Notes under the pieces: model-generated | Told to the model about the DNA's origin: nothing | What the model saw: the letters and a program-made list of their open reading frames with translations, nothing else | The model's database searches: none | Shown here: positions 1 through 9,175 of the stretch, one piece after another | Position numbering within the stretch: the first letter of the stretch is position 1 | How the letters are laid out: each line of letters starts with the position of its first letter | Position numbers and translations under genes: made by a program | Assembly: GCA_024635865.1 (NCBI GenBank) | Contig: JAGXIB010000001.1 | Coordinates: forward strand, 1-45,973 | Source: Flavobacteriales bacterium | GTDB taxonomy: Bacteria; Bacteroidota; Bacteroidia; Flavobacteriales_D; Parvicellaceae | Length of the DNA: 45,973 nt | Direction of reading: 5' to 3'

Positions 1-2765
1 ACTTTATCGTCTGCAATCTCTTGAATTAAGATCCCTCCTTTAAGAATAACACTGTTTTCTGAGTTATTCGGCTGATTTCCATAGTAGCTTAACTTAACAT
101 CTTTTTCATCAATTAACAGCCCATACTTACTTTCTTTATCCACCCCTTGAAACTTAAATTTTCCTTTTTCATCTGTTCTAGTTACCTGAATGATTTCATT
201 TAATTCGTTCACCAATGAAACTTCAACATTAGAGGTTGCTAATAGTTCATTATGAATTATAGTTCCTGCAATTTGATGTGTAGAAATGTTCTTTTCAGTA
301 TCAATACCATCTTCAAAGTTTGTTAATCCAAATGTTTTCATTGACTCTTCTTTAATGTCAAACATAGCATTATCAAAAATTGCTTCTTTAGCTACTAGCT
401 GATCTTGATCATTAACATCATTAAAGTGAACTTTTTGAAACAGTTGATATATTTCGCATTGTTTAGGAATGGTAATGGTATCTCTAAAAGGTCGACTTAG
501 GTCCCAATCTGGATTAGTAATCTCTAAGAAGTAAGTATTTTCTGGAGGTAAAACCATTAAATATTTACCTGAGTTTTTATCTGACTGCCATTGACCAACC
601 TCTTGACCAGTAGCAGCATTAAATGCTTTAATCATGACAAATACGGGGTTATTAAATTCCCCTTGATAAGCTAAACCTCTAATTTCTGTATTTGCTATAT
701 TATCACAGTCACTAGGGAACTCATCTCCATGTTTAATCCATTTTGTCCCATCAGACACATAAATATCATCAGAAGCTTTATCATAATATATTGTTCCTTT
801 TTCTGCAATTTCTTTTGGAGGTCCCTTCGTTTCTAACCTACCTTCATCAACCATTTTCCAAGTTGCACCATCATGAACATACATGTCTCCATTTGAAGAA
901 TTTAAATAAATATCTCCAGATTTACCTACCGAAGTTGGTTCTCCTTCTGCTTCTGTTAGTCCACCTTTTTTATTTTGCCATCGTTTACCATCAAAAACAT
1001 AAGTGTTGCCTGTTCTAACATTAACAAACACAGACCCCTTGTCCGCTAGTTCATCAGGAATACCTCTACCAATCTTAACATTTCCTTTTTGTTGCTTCCA
1101 ATTTCCAAACTCATAAACATACGTCTTACCAGAATCTTTATCTACATAGATATCGCCTGTTCTACCTGGTTCTGTTGGCAACCCATTTCCATAGTCGATA
1201 CCTCCACCAAAATTTTTCCAATTATTATCTTCTTGTCTTGCAAAAACATCAGCATTATCAGTATTTATATAGATGTTTGCTGGTATAATAGGTGGTTCAA
1301 TTGGGATACCTGAACCTAAAGCAATACGTTGTCTGCTCCTTTCCCAAACCCCATCCTTGCTTGTGTAGATATCTCCTGTTGCTTTATCTAAATAATTAGC
1401 TTCATTATTTACTTTATAAGCTGGCTTACCAACACCAGCAAATAGCTGCATTTCGTTCGTAGCAGGAGTAGGATAAAACTTGTAAATATCAACGTCTCCA
1501 TACCCATTTGCTCTACTAGAAGAAAAATAACCTACATTGTCTACACTATCTTGAATATAGTAAATATCATCTCCTCCTGAGTTATAGTTTAGACCAATAT
1601 TTGTTGGCGTAGACCACACTCCATCTTCATCTTGAGTAGATTGAAAAATATCATAGCCTCCCACAGAATTATGTCCTTGAGAAGCAAAAAACAATACTTT
1701 ACCATCGTTTGACAAATAAGGTGCGTCTTCATTCAGCTCAGTATTTAAAGCAGCAATATTTATTGGCTCCGACCAACTACCATCTGCTTGCTGAAGCGCA
1801 TAATACAAATCTAGACCTCCTTTACCTCCATTTCTAGAACTAGAGAAGAACATTTTTTTACCATCTTTAGAAAGGAAAGCACTTGGTTCTCTCCCTGTTG
1901 AGTTTACCGTTTCTAACTCTACAGGCTCTCCATACTTCCCATCTTTTTTAGTTGAAACTAACACTCCATTGTTTTGGTATATATATAATTTTTCATCATT
2001 ATCAGAAAAACCGATTACACCGTCATGCTTTTTAGTATTAATTTTTGCAGAGAAAAAATGGTTAGCTGAATCAACATTTACTTTATCGACCCATTTTCTA
2101 TCTTTTTTAGTACTGATATATATATCTTCATACTTTTTATTGTCATTGTATAGCTTGTTTCCTGTGTTTTCTCTATCTCTTGTAGTAAATAACAGCGCAT
2201 CACTTTTAGAGTTTACAACTTGACCATATTCAGCATACCTAGAGTTAATATTACCCCCTATGTTTTCTGCTGTTACATTTTGGTTAGGTTTATTATCTTG
2301 CAAAGCAACTCCATTGTTACACTTCTCTATTAATTGATCGACCTCTAACAATATATATGTTCCCTCTCGATTCAACTTGGTATAGTCTTTAAAGGTGTTG
2401 TAGTTTTTAATTGCTTCAGAAAAGTTATTTAAATATTGATGCGTTTTCCCTAAATAAAGAAAAATTTCTGCTATTGTATCCTTTTTAGAATAGGCTAATG
2501 CACTTTTAAACAAATCTAGAGCTTTTTCTCTTTGATAATAAGAATTGTAGTGTGCTAGACCAGATTCAAAGTAATATAGAGACTCTTTACCATCTAACTT
2601 TATTAAGTTTGAATAAGCAAGTTTTGCGTTTTCATAGTTTCCTTGCGTCAACTCTTTTCTTGCTTTCTTAAGTATTTTTTTTTCTTCTGATGTTTGTGCT
2701 AATGTTATGTTAGTTAACAAAACAACAATTAAAAATAAAAAACTGTAGTTAGGTTTCAATCTCAT
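1..2765 (-). CDS. PD40/TPR envelope protein with inserted repeat array, PorE/OmpA-family-like (C-terminus off the window)
   Basis: Read on the minus strand from ATG at 2765, the frame stays open for about 921 codons to the left edge, so the C-terminus is missing. It begins with a signal peptide ending near LALAQ-type residues (…NITLAQTSEE), then TPR-like helices (about 25-150), then PD40/WD40-like beta-propeller blades with SRNGGKGGLDLYYA- and GYDIFQS-type motifs (about 180-440). Six tandem ~40-residue repeats follow (about 455-680), and near the edge a carboxypeptidase-regulatory-like segment (AGTIIHNE…DEKGKFKFQGV). TPR, propeller and regulatory domain in that order is the layout of PorE and related OmpA-family proteins that tether outer-membrane machinery to peptidoglycan; an OmpA domain would be expected beyond the edge but cannot be seen. 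It lies 9 bp behind the next gene, so the two are surely co-transcribed. The exact role is inferred. Confidence 0.85.
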   Translation of the reverse strand, partial: MRLKPNYSFLFLIVVLLTNITLAQTSEEKKILKKARKELTQGNYENAKLAYSNLIKLDGKESLYYFESGLAHYNSYYQREKALDLFKSALAYSKKDTIAEIFLYLGKTHQYLNNFSEAIKNYNTFKDYTKLNREGTYILLEVDQLIEKCNNGVALQDNKPNQNVTAENIGGNINSRYAEYGQVVNSKSDALLFTTRDRENTGNKLYNDNKKYEDIYISTKKDRKWVDKVNVDSANHFFSAKINTKKHDGVIGFSDNDEKLYIYQNNGVLVSTKKDGKYGEPVELETVNSTGREPSAFLSKDGKKMFFSSSRNGGKGGLDLYYALQQADGSWSEPINIAALNTELNEDAPYLSNDGKVLFFASQGHNSVGGYDIFQSTQDEDGVWSTPTNIGLNYNSGGDDIYYIQDSVDNVGYFSSSRANGYGDVDIYKFYPTPATNEMQLFAGVGKPAYKVNNEANYLDKATGDIYTSKDGVWERSRQRIALGSGIPIEPPIIPANIYINTDNADVFARQEDNNWKNFGGGIDYGNGLPTEPGRTGDIYVDKDSGKTYVYEFGNWKQQKGNVKIGRGIPDELADKGSVFVNVRTGNTYVFDGKRWQNKKGGLTEAEGEPTSVGKSGDIYLNSSNGDMYVHDGATWKMVDEGRLETKGPPKEIAEKGTIYYDKASDDIYVSDGTKWIKHGDEFPSDCDNIANTEIRGLAYQGEFNNPVFVMIKAFNAATGQEVGQWQSDKNSGKYLMVLPPENTYFLEITNPDWDLSRPFRDTITIPKQCEIYQLFQKVHFNDVNDQDQLVAKEAIFDNAMFDIKEESMKTFGLTNFEDGIDTEKNISTHQIAGTIIHNELLATSNVEVSLVNELNEIIQVTRTDEKGKFKFQGVDKESKYGLLIDEKDVKLSYYGNQPNNSENSVILKGGILIQEIADDK
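735..1404 (-). repeat. Six tandem ~40-residue repeats inside the PD40 protein
   Basis: The translated minus strand shows six consecutive units with the pattern G-x-I-Y-[VL]-[DN]-x-x-[ST]-G-x-x-Y-V-x-D-G-x-x-W, then a linker ending in G-x-P-x-E. Examples of unit cores are GDIYVDKDSGKTYVYEFGNW and GSVFVNVRTGNTYVFDGKRW. Units have diverged in sequence, so the array is not a recent DNA duplication. Similar Gly/Asp/Tyr/Trp units occur in phage tail-fibre and collagen-like surface proteins (from general knowledge, not searched). Edges are approximate. Confidence 0.8.
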
Positions 2766-2774
2766 AATTAAATT

Positions 2775-5213
2775 TTAGAATGCCTTTATCAATATATACT
2801 GAAACTTGGCGTACTTTTCTGTTTTCTTAAAGTCCATAGAGTACTTAGGCCCTTGAACTACTGAATTTACAGACTGTAATTTGACTTTTGATAAGTCTAC
2901 ACCATTATTCTTTAATACTTTCAATAATACACTTTTTGCTTCTTCGCTTCTTTGTTTCGCTAGGATAGTATTGCTTCTAAATGTTTTTGTAGGCACAGTA
3001 GATGCACTTCCTTCTACTTCTACATTTGCAAAACCTCTTTTAGCTATTATACCGTTAACTCCTTGAACAAACTCCTTAAAACGTTGTTCTTCTGTTTCAA
3101 TCCCCTTTTCGTTATATCCATAAAACTTCTGGAAAGAAACTTTTTGAACGGTAACCTCTTTTACACATGGGATTTCTTCATTATAAACGCTTATTACAGC
3201 TCCATTTTCATCTAATTTTTTAATCGTTAATGAACCGCAAGCTGTTTTATCTTTTAAGTCTGCTTCAAAAACAGGTGCTTTTCCTTTAGGCATTACTTTA
3301 TCAGCAAAGAATCCGTTCTCATCTAACACTTCATAGAAAACAATATTATCTCCATCCATAAAGTTCACTCTTCCTTTTTTAGTATAAGGTTGATCGTTCA
3401 CAAATAACTGGTACTTAAACTTACTTTCAACCGCATTTTCATCAACCGCATTTTCATCAACTACATTTTGATCATCTGGAACGACATCATTCGCAGTTGT
3501 ATCAATAGGTTTTCCGATTTGATCCAATGCAACACCATCTAGTGTAATCACTTTATTAATCTCTTGATAACCTGAACCACAAGGCACTTGAATCTCTGTT
3601 TCATAGAACGTTTTATCATCTCTAGTGTACTCTACGAAATACTCATGACAAGGCTCTAAGTTAAATACATATGCTCCGTTTCTTTTATTTGGTTTATACT
3701 CTATAGGTTCTCCATTATTAGTTATGTCTGTCACCCAAATTACAATTCCATCTGGTATTTTACCATCTGCACCAGCGTCTATATAACCTTTAAGTATTGC
3801 AACTTGCGCTTGTTCTTCTCTTTTTAAATCTATTGTATAAATATCTTTTTCACCAACACCTCCATCTTTTGATGATGAAAAGTAACCTCTTTGTCCATCG
3901 GCAGTAGTTGTAAAGAAAATATCATCAGTTACAGAATTTAATGGATATCCAATATTAAATGGTGTTGACCAGTTGTCCCCTTCGATATTTAATGAGTAAA
4001 ATATATCAAAACCTCCCATACTCTTACTCCCGTTAGAACTGTAATATAATGTTTTACCATCTGGGTGAAAAAACGGTGCATCTTCGTCATATGGAGTGTT
4101 TATTGGTGCTCCAATATTAAGCGCTTTACTCCATTGTCCCGTTGGTAGTTTTACACTTCTGTAAATATCTCTACCTCCTAAACCTCCTGGTCTATCACTT
4201 ACAAAATATAATGTTCTACCATCAGCAGATATTGTAGCATGTGTTTCCCAGCTGTCAGTATTAATGTCAGCATGATCTTCTCCTACTCCCATTGAAACAG
4301 GTTCCGAGTATCCTTCTCCTTCTCTTTGAGATACATAAATATCTCCATTTCCAACTGATCCATTATAAATAAATAATTGTTGTCCATCACCTGAAACACT
4401 TATCGTAGCTTCATTCGTTTCTGGTCTTCTTTCTCTACTTATTTCCCCTAAAATTTCTGGCTCCATCCATTCCCCTGTTTTTAGGTCTTTGTAAGAAGCA
4501 TAAACATCTTCATACAGTTTTCCATCTTGCTCGCTAAAAATACCAGCATTTGAAGAATCTTTTCTTAACCTTCTTGAAGTAAAAAACATTGTGCTTTCAT
4601 CTAATGTTACAACAGGACTATATTCATCATAAGGAGAGTTAATGGCACTACTTGCATTACTGATGATAAAGTTTTTTGGATCACTAATCATTTTCTTAGC
4701 AAGGTTTGCTTGAGCAAGTCCTAACCTAGCATCTGGTTGTAGTGTATGCTTTTTATGTGCAGATGTTTGATAAACAGTATAAGCTTCTATCGCTTTTTCT
4801 ATCTCTTGATTTAAGTGGTAAGCTTTTCCTAAGTAATAATAAGTTTCTATTGGTGCATTTTTTTCCATAAAAGAAAAAGGGTCATATCTACTAGAAATGT
4901 CTTTTTCGGCTGCTTTTAGGTAAGGTAATGCTTTTGCCTCTTTATTGGTTACATTTAAATAGCTCAATCCTGCTTTATAGTTGACATTACCGTTTCCTTT
5001 TCCTTCTTCAATGATACTTACCCAAACTCGAGCAGCATACACATATAAGTTGTCAGCCATCAATCGATTACCCAAGTCAAATTTATCTTTAAAGCTGGTT
5101 GTTTTGAGAGACTCTTCAAACTTAGCAGGGTCAAAACCTTGTCCTAGGGCTGATGAGCTGTAGCTTAAAATAATAACTAATAATGTGAAGATGTTTAAAA
5201 TGTAAGTTTTCAT
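2775..5213 (-). CDS. OmpA-family TPR/PD40 envelope protein (PorE-like), 812 aa
   Basis: It has a signal peptide (cleavage likely after SSSALGQ, about residue 25), so it is exported but not a lipoprotein. TPR-like helices cover about 30-185. PD40 blades cover about 190-470, with repeated motifs such as TMFFTSRR, LYFVSDRPGGLGGRDIY, LYYSSNGSKSMGGFDIFYS and RGYFSSSKDGGVGEKDIY. A beta-rich regulatory-type domain (about 475-560), a linker with the duplicated unit VDENAVDENAVE, and a C-terminal OmpA-like domain (about 690-812) complete it. The domain order matches PorE of the type IX secretion system and other Bacteroidota OmpA-family proteins. In the OmpA-like domain the usual GHTD is EGSAS (734-738), so the Asp that binds diaminopimelate is absent, while an Arg equivalent remains (R755). 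It is first in an operon with the gene ending at 1. A specific PorE assignment is inference. Confidence 0.85.
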   Translation of the reverse strand: MKTYILNIFTLLVIILSYSSSALGQGFDPAKFEESLKTTSFKDKFDLGNRLMADNLYVYAARVWVSIIEEGKGNGNVNYKAGLSYLNVTNKEAKALPYLKAAEKDISSRYDPFSFMEKNAPIETYYYLGKAYHLNQEIEKAIEAYTVYQTSAHKKHTLQPDARLGLAQANLAKKMISDPKNFIISNASSAINSPYDEYSPVVTLDESTMFFTSRRLRKDSSNAGIFSEQDGKLYEDVYASYKDLKTGEWMEPEILGEISRERRPETNEATISVSGDGQQLFIYNGSVGNGDIYVSQREGEGYSEPVSMGVGEDHADINTDSWETHATISADGRTLYFVSDRPGGLGGRDIYRSVKLPTGQWSKALNIGAPINTPYDEDAPFFHPDGKTLYYSSNGSKSMGGFDIFYSLNIEGDNWSTPFNIGYPLNSVTDDIFFTTTADGQRGYFSSSKDGGVGEKDIYTIDLKREEQAQVAILKGYIDAGADGKIPDGIVIWVTDITNNGEPIEYKPNKRNGAYVFNLEPCHEYFVEYTRDDKTFYETEIQVPCGSGYQEINKVITLDGVALDQIGKPIDTTANDVVPDDQNVVDENAVDENAVESKFKYQLFVNDQPYTKKGRVNFMDGDNIVFYEVLDENGFFADKVMPKGKAPVFEADLKDKTACGSLTIKKLDENGAVISVYNEEIPCVKEVTVQKVSFQKFYGYNEKGIETEEQRFKEFVQGVNGIIAKRGFANVEVEGSASTVPTKTFRSNTILAKQRSEEAKSVLLKVLKNNGVDLSKVKLQSVNSVVQGPKYSMDFKKTEKYAKFQYILIKAF

Positions 5214-5277
5214 TTTTTTTGTTTTAATCTTGTAAGTAATTTTTATTTAAATACTCAACAACACCTAATTTAAAGTT

Positions 5278-5307
5278 CAAAATTAAAGATAGATCTTGTG
5301 AATACAA
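5278..5307 (-). promoter_or_regulatory. Bacteroidota-type promoter for the 812-aa OmpA-family operon
   Basis: On the minus strand, TTG (5305-5307) is separated by 19 nt from TAATTTTG (5278-5285), which fits the TTG / TAnnTTTG consensus of Bacteroidota housekeeping promoters. Transcription would begin about 60 nt upstream of the ATG at 5213. Confidence 0.6.
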
Positions 5308-5410
5308 GAGGCTAGTTTTTCAATTGTTAACAGTAAATTGTTGTAAAACCTAACTTGATTAGGTTAAGAGTCTTTTGATACTGGGTGATTCGTCTATTTA
5401 TATAAATTAA

Positions 5411-5445
5411 AATAGCACCTATTTTTTGTAAAAATAGGTGCTATT
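5411..5445 (-). terminator. Intrinsic terminator hairpin after the E2 gene
   Basis: A perfect 16-bp inverted repeat (5411-5426 with 5430-5445) surrounds a 3-nt loop. It begins 7 bp beyond the stop of the minus-strand E2 gene at 5453. The stem includes the A/T run, and AT-rich sequence follows on the minus strand. Confidence 0.75.
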
Positions 5446-5452
5446 AATGTTA

Positions 5453-6784
5453 TTATAATTCTCTATTAAGGTCAAATTGCTCTAGATACTCTGCAACTCT
5501 TTTAACAAAACTGCCTCCTAATGCTCCATCTACAACTCTATGATCGTAGGAGTGTGATAAAAACATCATGTGCCTTATGCCAAGCGTATCGCCATAAGGA
5601 GTCTCAATTACAGCAGGTTTTTTCCTTATCGCTCCTAAAGCTAAAATCGCACTTTGAGGTTGGTTAATAATTGGAGTTCCCATAACGTTTCCGAATGTTC
5701 CAACATTAGTTACTGTGTAGGTACCTCCTTGTATTTCGTCTGGTGTAAGCTTATTATTTCTAGCATTATTAGCTAAAGCATTAACTTTCTTGGCTAAACC
5801 TGTAAGGTTTAATTGGTCAGCACCATGAATAACAGGAACGATTAAGTTACCAGATGGTAAAGCTGTAGCCATTCCTAAATTAATTGCCTTTTTAACAATG
5901 ATCTTGTCTCCGTCTAACGATGAATTAACTAATGGAAAGTCCTTTAGAGCTTTAACAACAGCTTCCATAAATAGAGGTGTAAAAGTTAGCTTTTCTCCCT
6001 CTCTTTTTAAGAACTCGTCCTTCATTTTGTTTCTCCACATTACAATATTTGTAACATCGGCCTCTACAAAAGAGGTAACATGAGGAGCAGCATGAACAGA
6101 ATCTACCATATGAGTAGCGATAAGCTTTCTCATTCGATCCATTTCAATAATCTCATCATTAGGACCAACTTTAACTGGATACTTATTAGGTGCGGTAGCA
6201 GAAGCACTTTGAACTGGAGTACTTTTGGTAGTTACATTGTTTGAAGTTACAGGCTTAGAAATTGCTTTCACTGGAGTTTCAGAGCGGTTTTCAATAAAAC
6301 TAAAAATATCTCGTTTAGTTACCCTTCCTCCTTGTCCAGAGCCCTTAACAGCTTCTAGTTCTGACTGAGAAACTCCTTCTTTTTCTGCTATACTTCTAAC
6401 AAGTGGAGAATAGAACTGCCCATTACTTCCGTTCTTAGAAACAGATCCATTATTTGATAATGAAGTTAAAAGCTGTTCTTCTACTTCTACCTCTAATTCT
6501 TGCTTTGTTTCTGTTTGAGAAACAGAGACAACGGTCTCCTCTCCTTCAGCTCCAATGATAGCGAAAACCACTCCCACCTGAACAACATCTCCTTCGTTAT
6601 ATTTCTTTTCAACCAAAACTCCTGAAACTGGAGCGGGAACTTCTGAATCTACTTTATCTGTAGCTATTTCTACAATAGGCTCATCTTCTTCGATTGTATC
6701 TCCAACTTCTTTTAACCAAGTTGTAATTGTTGCTTCTGCAACACTTTCTCCCATTTTCGGGAGTAAAACATCAACGTTTGCCAT
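5453..6784 (-). CDS. 2-oxo acid dehydrogenase E2 component, branched-chain type (dihydrolipoamide acyltransferase)
   Basis: It transfers acyl groups from lipoate to CoA in a cytoplasmic 2-oxo acid dehydrogenase complex. An N-terminal lipoyl domain (1-78) has the lipoylation motif ATDKVDSE with Lys44. A flexible Ser/Val/Thr-rich linker leads to the E1/E3-binding domain around 126-166 (SPLVRSIAEKEGV … GQGGRVTKRDI). The catalytic acyltransferase domain (about 210-443) ends with HRVVDGA, giving His415 and Asp419. The 443-residue length is normal for a one-lipoyl E2. The N-terminal motif LPKMGESVAEA is of the BCKDH/OGDH-like class and differs from the PDH E2 at 40915. No E1 or E3 gene is adjacent, which is common in this phylum, so substrate specificity (branched-chain or other) is inferred. 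The gene stands alone between its own promoter and terminator. Confidence 0.93.
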   Translation of the reverse strand: MANVDVLLPKMGESVAEATITTWLKEVGDTIEEDEPIVEIATDKVDSEVPAPVSGVLVEKKYNEGDVVQVGVVFAIIGAEGEETVVSVSQTETKQELEVEVEEQLLTSLSNNGSVSKNGSNGQFYSPLVRSIAEKEGVSQSELEAVKGSGQGGRVTKRDIFSFIENRSETPVKAISKPVTSNNVTTKSTPVQSASATAPNKYPVKVGPNDEIIEMDRMRKLIATHMVDSVHAAPHVTSFVEADVTNIVMWRNKMKDEFLKREGEKLTFTPLFMEAVVKALKDFPLVNSSLDGDKIIVKKAINLGMATALPSGNLIVPVIHGADQLNLTGLAKKVNALANNARNNKLTPDEIQGGTYTVTNVGTFGNVMGTPIINQPQSAILALGAIRKKPAVIETPYGDTLGIRHMMFLSHSYDHRVVDGALGGSFVKRVAEYLEQFDLNREL

Positions 6785-6831
6785 TTTATCTTTATAGTTT
6801 ATAATACTTGTATTTTATCGAGCAATATCTA

Positions 6832-6863
6832 CAAAAATAAGTTATTTTTTTAACTTTTCACAA
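6832..6863 (-). promoter_or_regulatory. Putative promoter of the E2 gene
   Basis: The minus strand carries TTG (6861-6863), 21 nt, then TATTTTTG (6832-6839), a full match to the TAnnTTTG -7 element. The start codon lies about 45 nt downstream. Confidence 0.55.
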
Positions 6864-6880
6864 CAAATGTGTTGACAAAT

Positions 6881-6906
6881 AAAAAAGGAACTAGATATCT
6901 AACTCC
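6881..6906 (-). terminator. Intrinsic terminator overlapping the glycosyltransferase stop codon
   Basis: On the minus-strand RNA, bases 6906-6897 pair with 6896-6887 (10 bp, two G-U wobbles). Six U residues follow directly (6886-6881), then AUUUG. The stop codon (6899-6901) lies inside the stem. Confidence 0.65.
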
Positions 6907-8827
6907 CTAAATATCTTATGTTTTTAAGCATTAATTTAAAGTCAAAGGTTACGCTATAATCTTTAGCATAGATCAAGTTTAATTTCTGAGTACTTTCAAC
7001 CGTTTGACTCTCATTAGAAACAAACAGCACTCCATCTTTAATCTTTGGCAACTTAAACTGCTGCATGTTCTTGTTAAAACCTACCCAAGTTTTCTGGCCT
7101 ACGAGTACTTTAAAACAGTTTAAAACGAATTCAAAAGGCCTTTTTTGAAAAAAAACTAACACAGGGGACAAAGAGATAAAGAGCAACGAAGAAAAGAAGT
7201 CAAACAATCTTTTATTTCTTCTATTTTTTGCTTTTGTAATGTTGTTTAAATCCAATAAGTAAATATCTCCAGAAGTATGTATCGAATTGCTTCCTATTAG
7301 AAATAAACTATCGGGTTGAGCAATTTTAAAATCGACATTATCTTCGATACTTACACTGGACATTTGATGAATAATTTCCTGAGCTGTTAGGTCTTTAGCG
7401 CAAAAAACAACCTCATTAATTTTATTAATATGAATAAAATCCTCTAACTGATTAATTGACCCGTCATATCCTTTTGAATTTGAACTGTCTGGAGAAATTG
7501 TCGCCAAATAAACAACACTAGATGTCTGCTCTAACAAATATTGAACTCTTTTTGCTTCTTTTTGACTGCCCACAACTGCAAATCTCTTTTTAACTCCTGA
7601 GCTCAAGTTGAACCCTTTTATTTTTAAGATGTGTAAAATCATCCTAATGAGCAGATATGAGCCTATCGTAGAAAATGTCCCTAAGATGATTATCAACCTG
7701 GAAAACTGAACAGACTTAGGCAGTAACCCATACACGACTAAGATTAACAAGGCACCGAAAACACCACCTCTAAGAATCTTAATTGTTTTTACTGGCTTGT
7801 CATAAACACCCAGCAAAAACATGGAGATAAACCACACTAAACTATAAACGGGTAAGGCTACCTTTAAAAGGCTAAAATCTAATTCTACTGGTTTTATTTT
7901 TTGATAATAAAAAGCTATAAGAAACAACAGACCTGTGGAAGTTGCATAATCTACTATAGGAATAGTAGTTTTATAAACAAACCTATTTATAAGAGCTATG
8001 GAAGCCCTAAGGTAAATGGCTAGTTTAATTAAAACAGAAAAAGTCTTCGCATTTTTAGCTGAAAAGTGTTTTTTAGCAAAGATGATCATTGCATTATAAA
8101 AGACAAAAACATAATTAACAGAACTCTTCTTTGTGCTTTCCCCCTTATAATGTATAATTTTAGTTTCTGGGTAATAATAATTTTTATAGCCTCCTAAAAC
8201 AATTCTATAAGACAAATCAATATCTTCTCCATACATAAAAAAGGCTTCGTCCAACAAACCTACTTCATCTAATGCTTTTTTACGCATCAACATAAAAGCT
8301 CCTGATAGTACATCAATTTCATTAATGTCTTCCCTATCTAGAAACCCCAAATGATACCTTCCAAACCTTTTAGATCTAGGAAACAAGGTCGATAAACCAA
8401 AAATTTTATAAAACGCAACACTAGGGGTTGGCAAACCCCTTTTAGATTCAGGAAGGAAAACACCTTTACCATCTATCATTTTTACACCCAAACCTCCTGC
8501 TTTAGGATGCTTGTCCATAAAATCACATACTTTAGAAAAAGTATCTTCTTCTACAACAGTATCTGGGTTAAGTAGCAAAACATATTCTCCTTTTGCCAAT
8601 CTAATCGCTTGATTATTTGCCTTAGAAAAGCCAACATTTTCTTTATTCTCTATAAGGAGCACTTCTGGAAACTTGTCTTTTACCATGGCTACAGAACCAT
8701 CAATAGAAATGTTATCCACTACAAAAACTTCAACACCAAGACCTACGGAAGCTTTTCTAACAGACAGCAAACACTGTTCTAAAAAATGTTCTACATTATA
8801 ATTAACTATGACAACCGTTAACTTCAT
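6899..8827 (-). CDS. Glycosyltransferase family 2 fused to a degenerate phosphoglycosyltransferase-like membrane module
   Basis: Residues 1-265 form a GT2 (GT-A fold, rhamnosyltransferase-like) domain: VVIVNYN start, NPDT at 87-90, SGAFMLMRK at 175-183, acidic EDID at 201-204. Then come four predicted membrane segments (about 295-310, 325-345, 353-370, 377-400) and a Rossmann-like segment (VVGSQKEAK from 418), the same order as the N-terminal half of WbaP-type undecaprenyl-phosphate sugar transferases. The C-terminus keeps the family's entry motif (KRLFDFFSSLLF, 539-550), a remnant of its NVLxGxMSLVGPRP box (KVLVGQKTWVGFNKN, 573-587) and its final YAKDYSVTFDFKLMLK segment. The catalytic stretch between them is missing. 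The GT2 half is likely active in surface-polysaccharide assembly; the rest may only anchor or position lipid-linked substrate. Single-gene unit. Confidence 0.82.
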   Translation of the reverse strand: MKLTVVIVNYNVEHFLEQCLLSVRKASVGLGVEVFVVDNISIDGSVAMVKDKFPEVLLIENKENVGFSKANNQAIRLAKGEYVLLLNPDTVVEEDTFSKVCDFMDKHPKAGGLGVKMIDGKGVFLPESKRGLPTPSVAFYKIFGLSTLFPRSKRFGRYHLGFLDREDINEIDVLSGAFMLMRKKALDEVGLLDEAFFMYGEDIDLSYRIVLGGYKNYYYPETKIIHYKGESTKKSSVNYVFVFYNAMIIFAKKHFSAKNAKTFSVLIKLAIYLRASIALINRFVYKTTIPIVDYATSTGLLFLIAFYYQKIKPVELDFSLLKVALPVYSLVWFISMFLLGVYDKPVKTIKILRGGVFGALLILVVYGLLPKSVQFSRLIIILGTFSTIGSYLLIRMILHILKIKGFNLSSGVKKRFAVVGSQKEAKRVQYLLEQTSSVVYLATISPDSSNSKGYDGSINQLEDFIHINKINEVVFCAKDLTAQEIIHQMSSVSIEDNVDFKIAQPDSLFLIGSNSIHTSGDIYLLDLNNITKAKNRRNKRLFDFFSSLLFISLSPVLVFFQKRPFEFVLNCFKVLVGQKTWVGFNKNMQQFKLPKIKDGVLFVSNESQTVESTQKLNLIYAKDYSVTFDFKLMLKNIRYLGS

Positions 8828-9175
8828 TAAATTGTAAACGTATTAATATCGATTTAAATGCTTAGGCTTTACAAAAAAACGAATTATATTTAATATACTT
8901 TAAATTTAAAGTTCAATTATAAAAAATCATTTCCCAAACCAACAAATAAACTAGGCTTCGTATCTAATAATGACCTCAACTCTTGTTTAATAAACAGAAG
9001 CTATTTCTTTTATCTTAAAAAAATAAAGCTATGTTTTTTTTTTAAAGTCCAAGTAAATGAACATTTAGTTAAGTAGCATTGGAGACACTAGCAACTTAGG
9101 TCTTTTATAACTTACTCAAACCAATTGTATTAGTAGACAAATAACTAAGAGACTGTTATTATAAAAATTTCGTCC
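8828..9175 (-). other. Intergenic stretch with no recognisable gene
   Basis: These 348 bp are strongly AT-rich, with stops in all frames. They must hold the upstream region of the glycosyltransferase and the 3' flank of the small membrane genes. No clear promoter match, hairpin with a T-run, RNA gene or repeat was seen. Confidence 0.6.

Noticed and set aside
743-1018. Plus-strand frame (and others at 1089-1313 and 1969-2223)
   Set aside because: Shadows of the minus-strand PD40 gene, which is open through the whole region and has recognisable domains.
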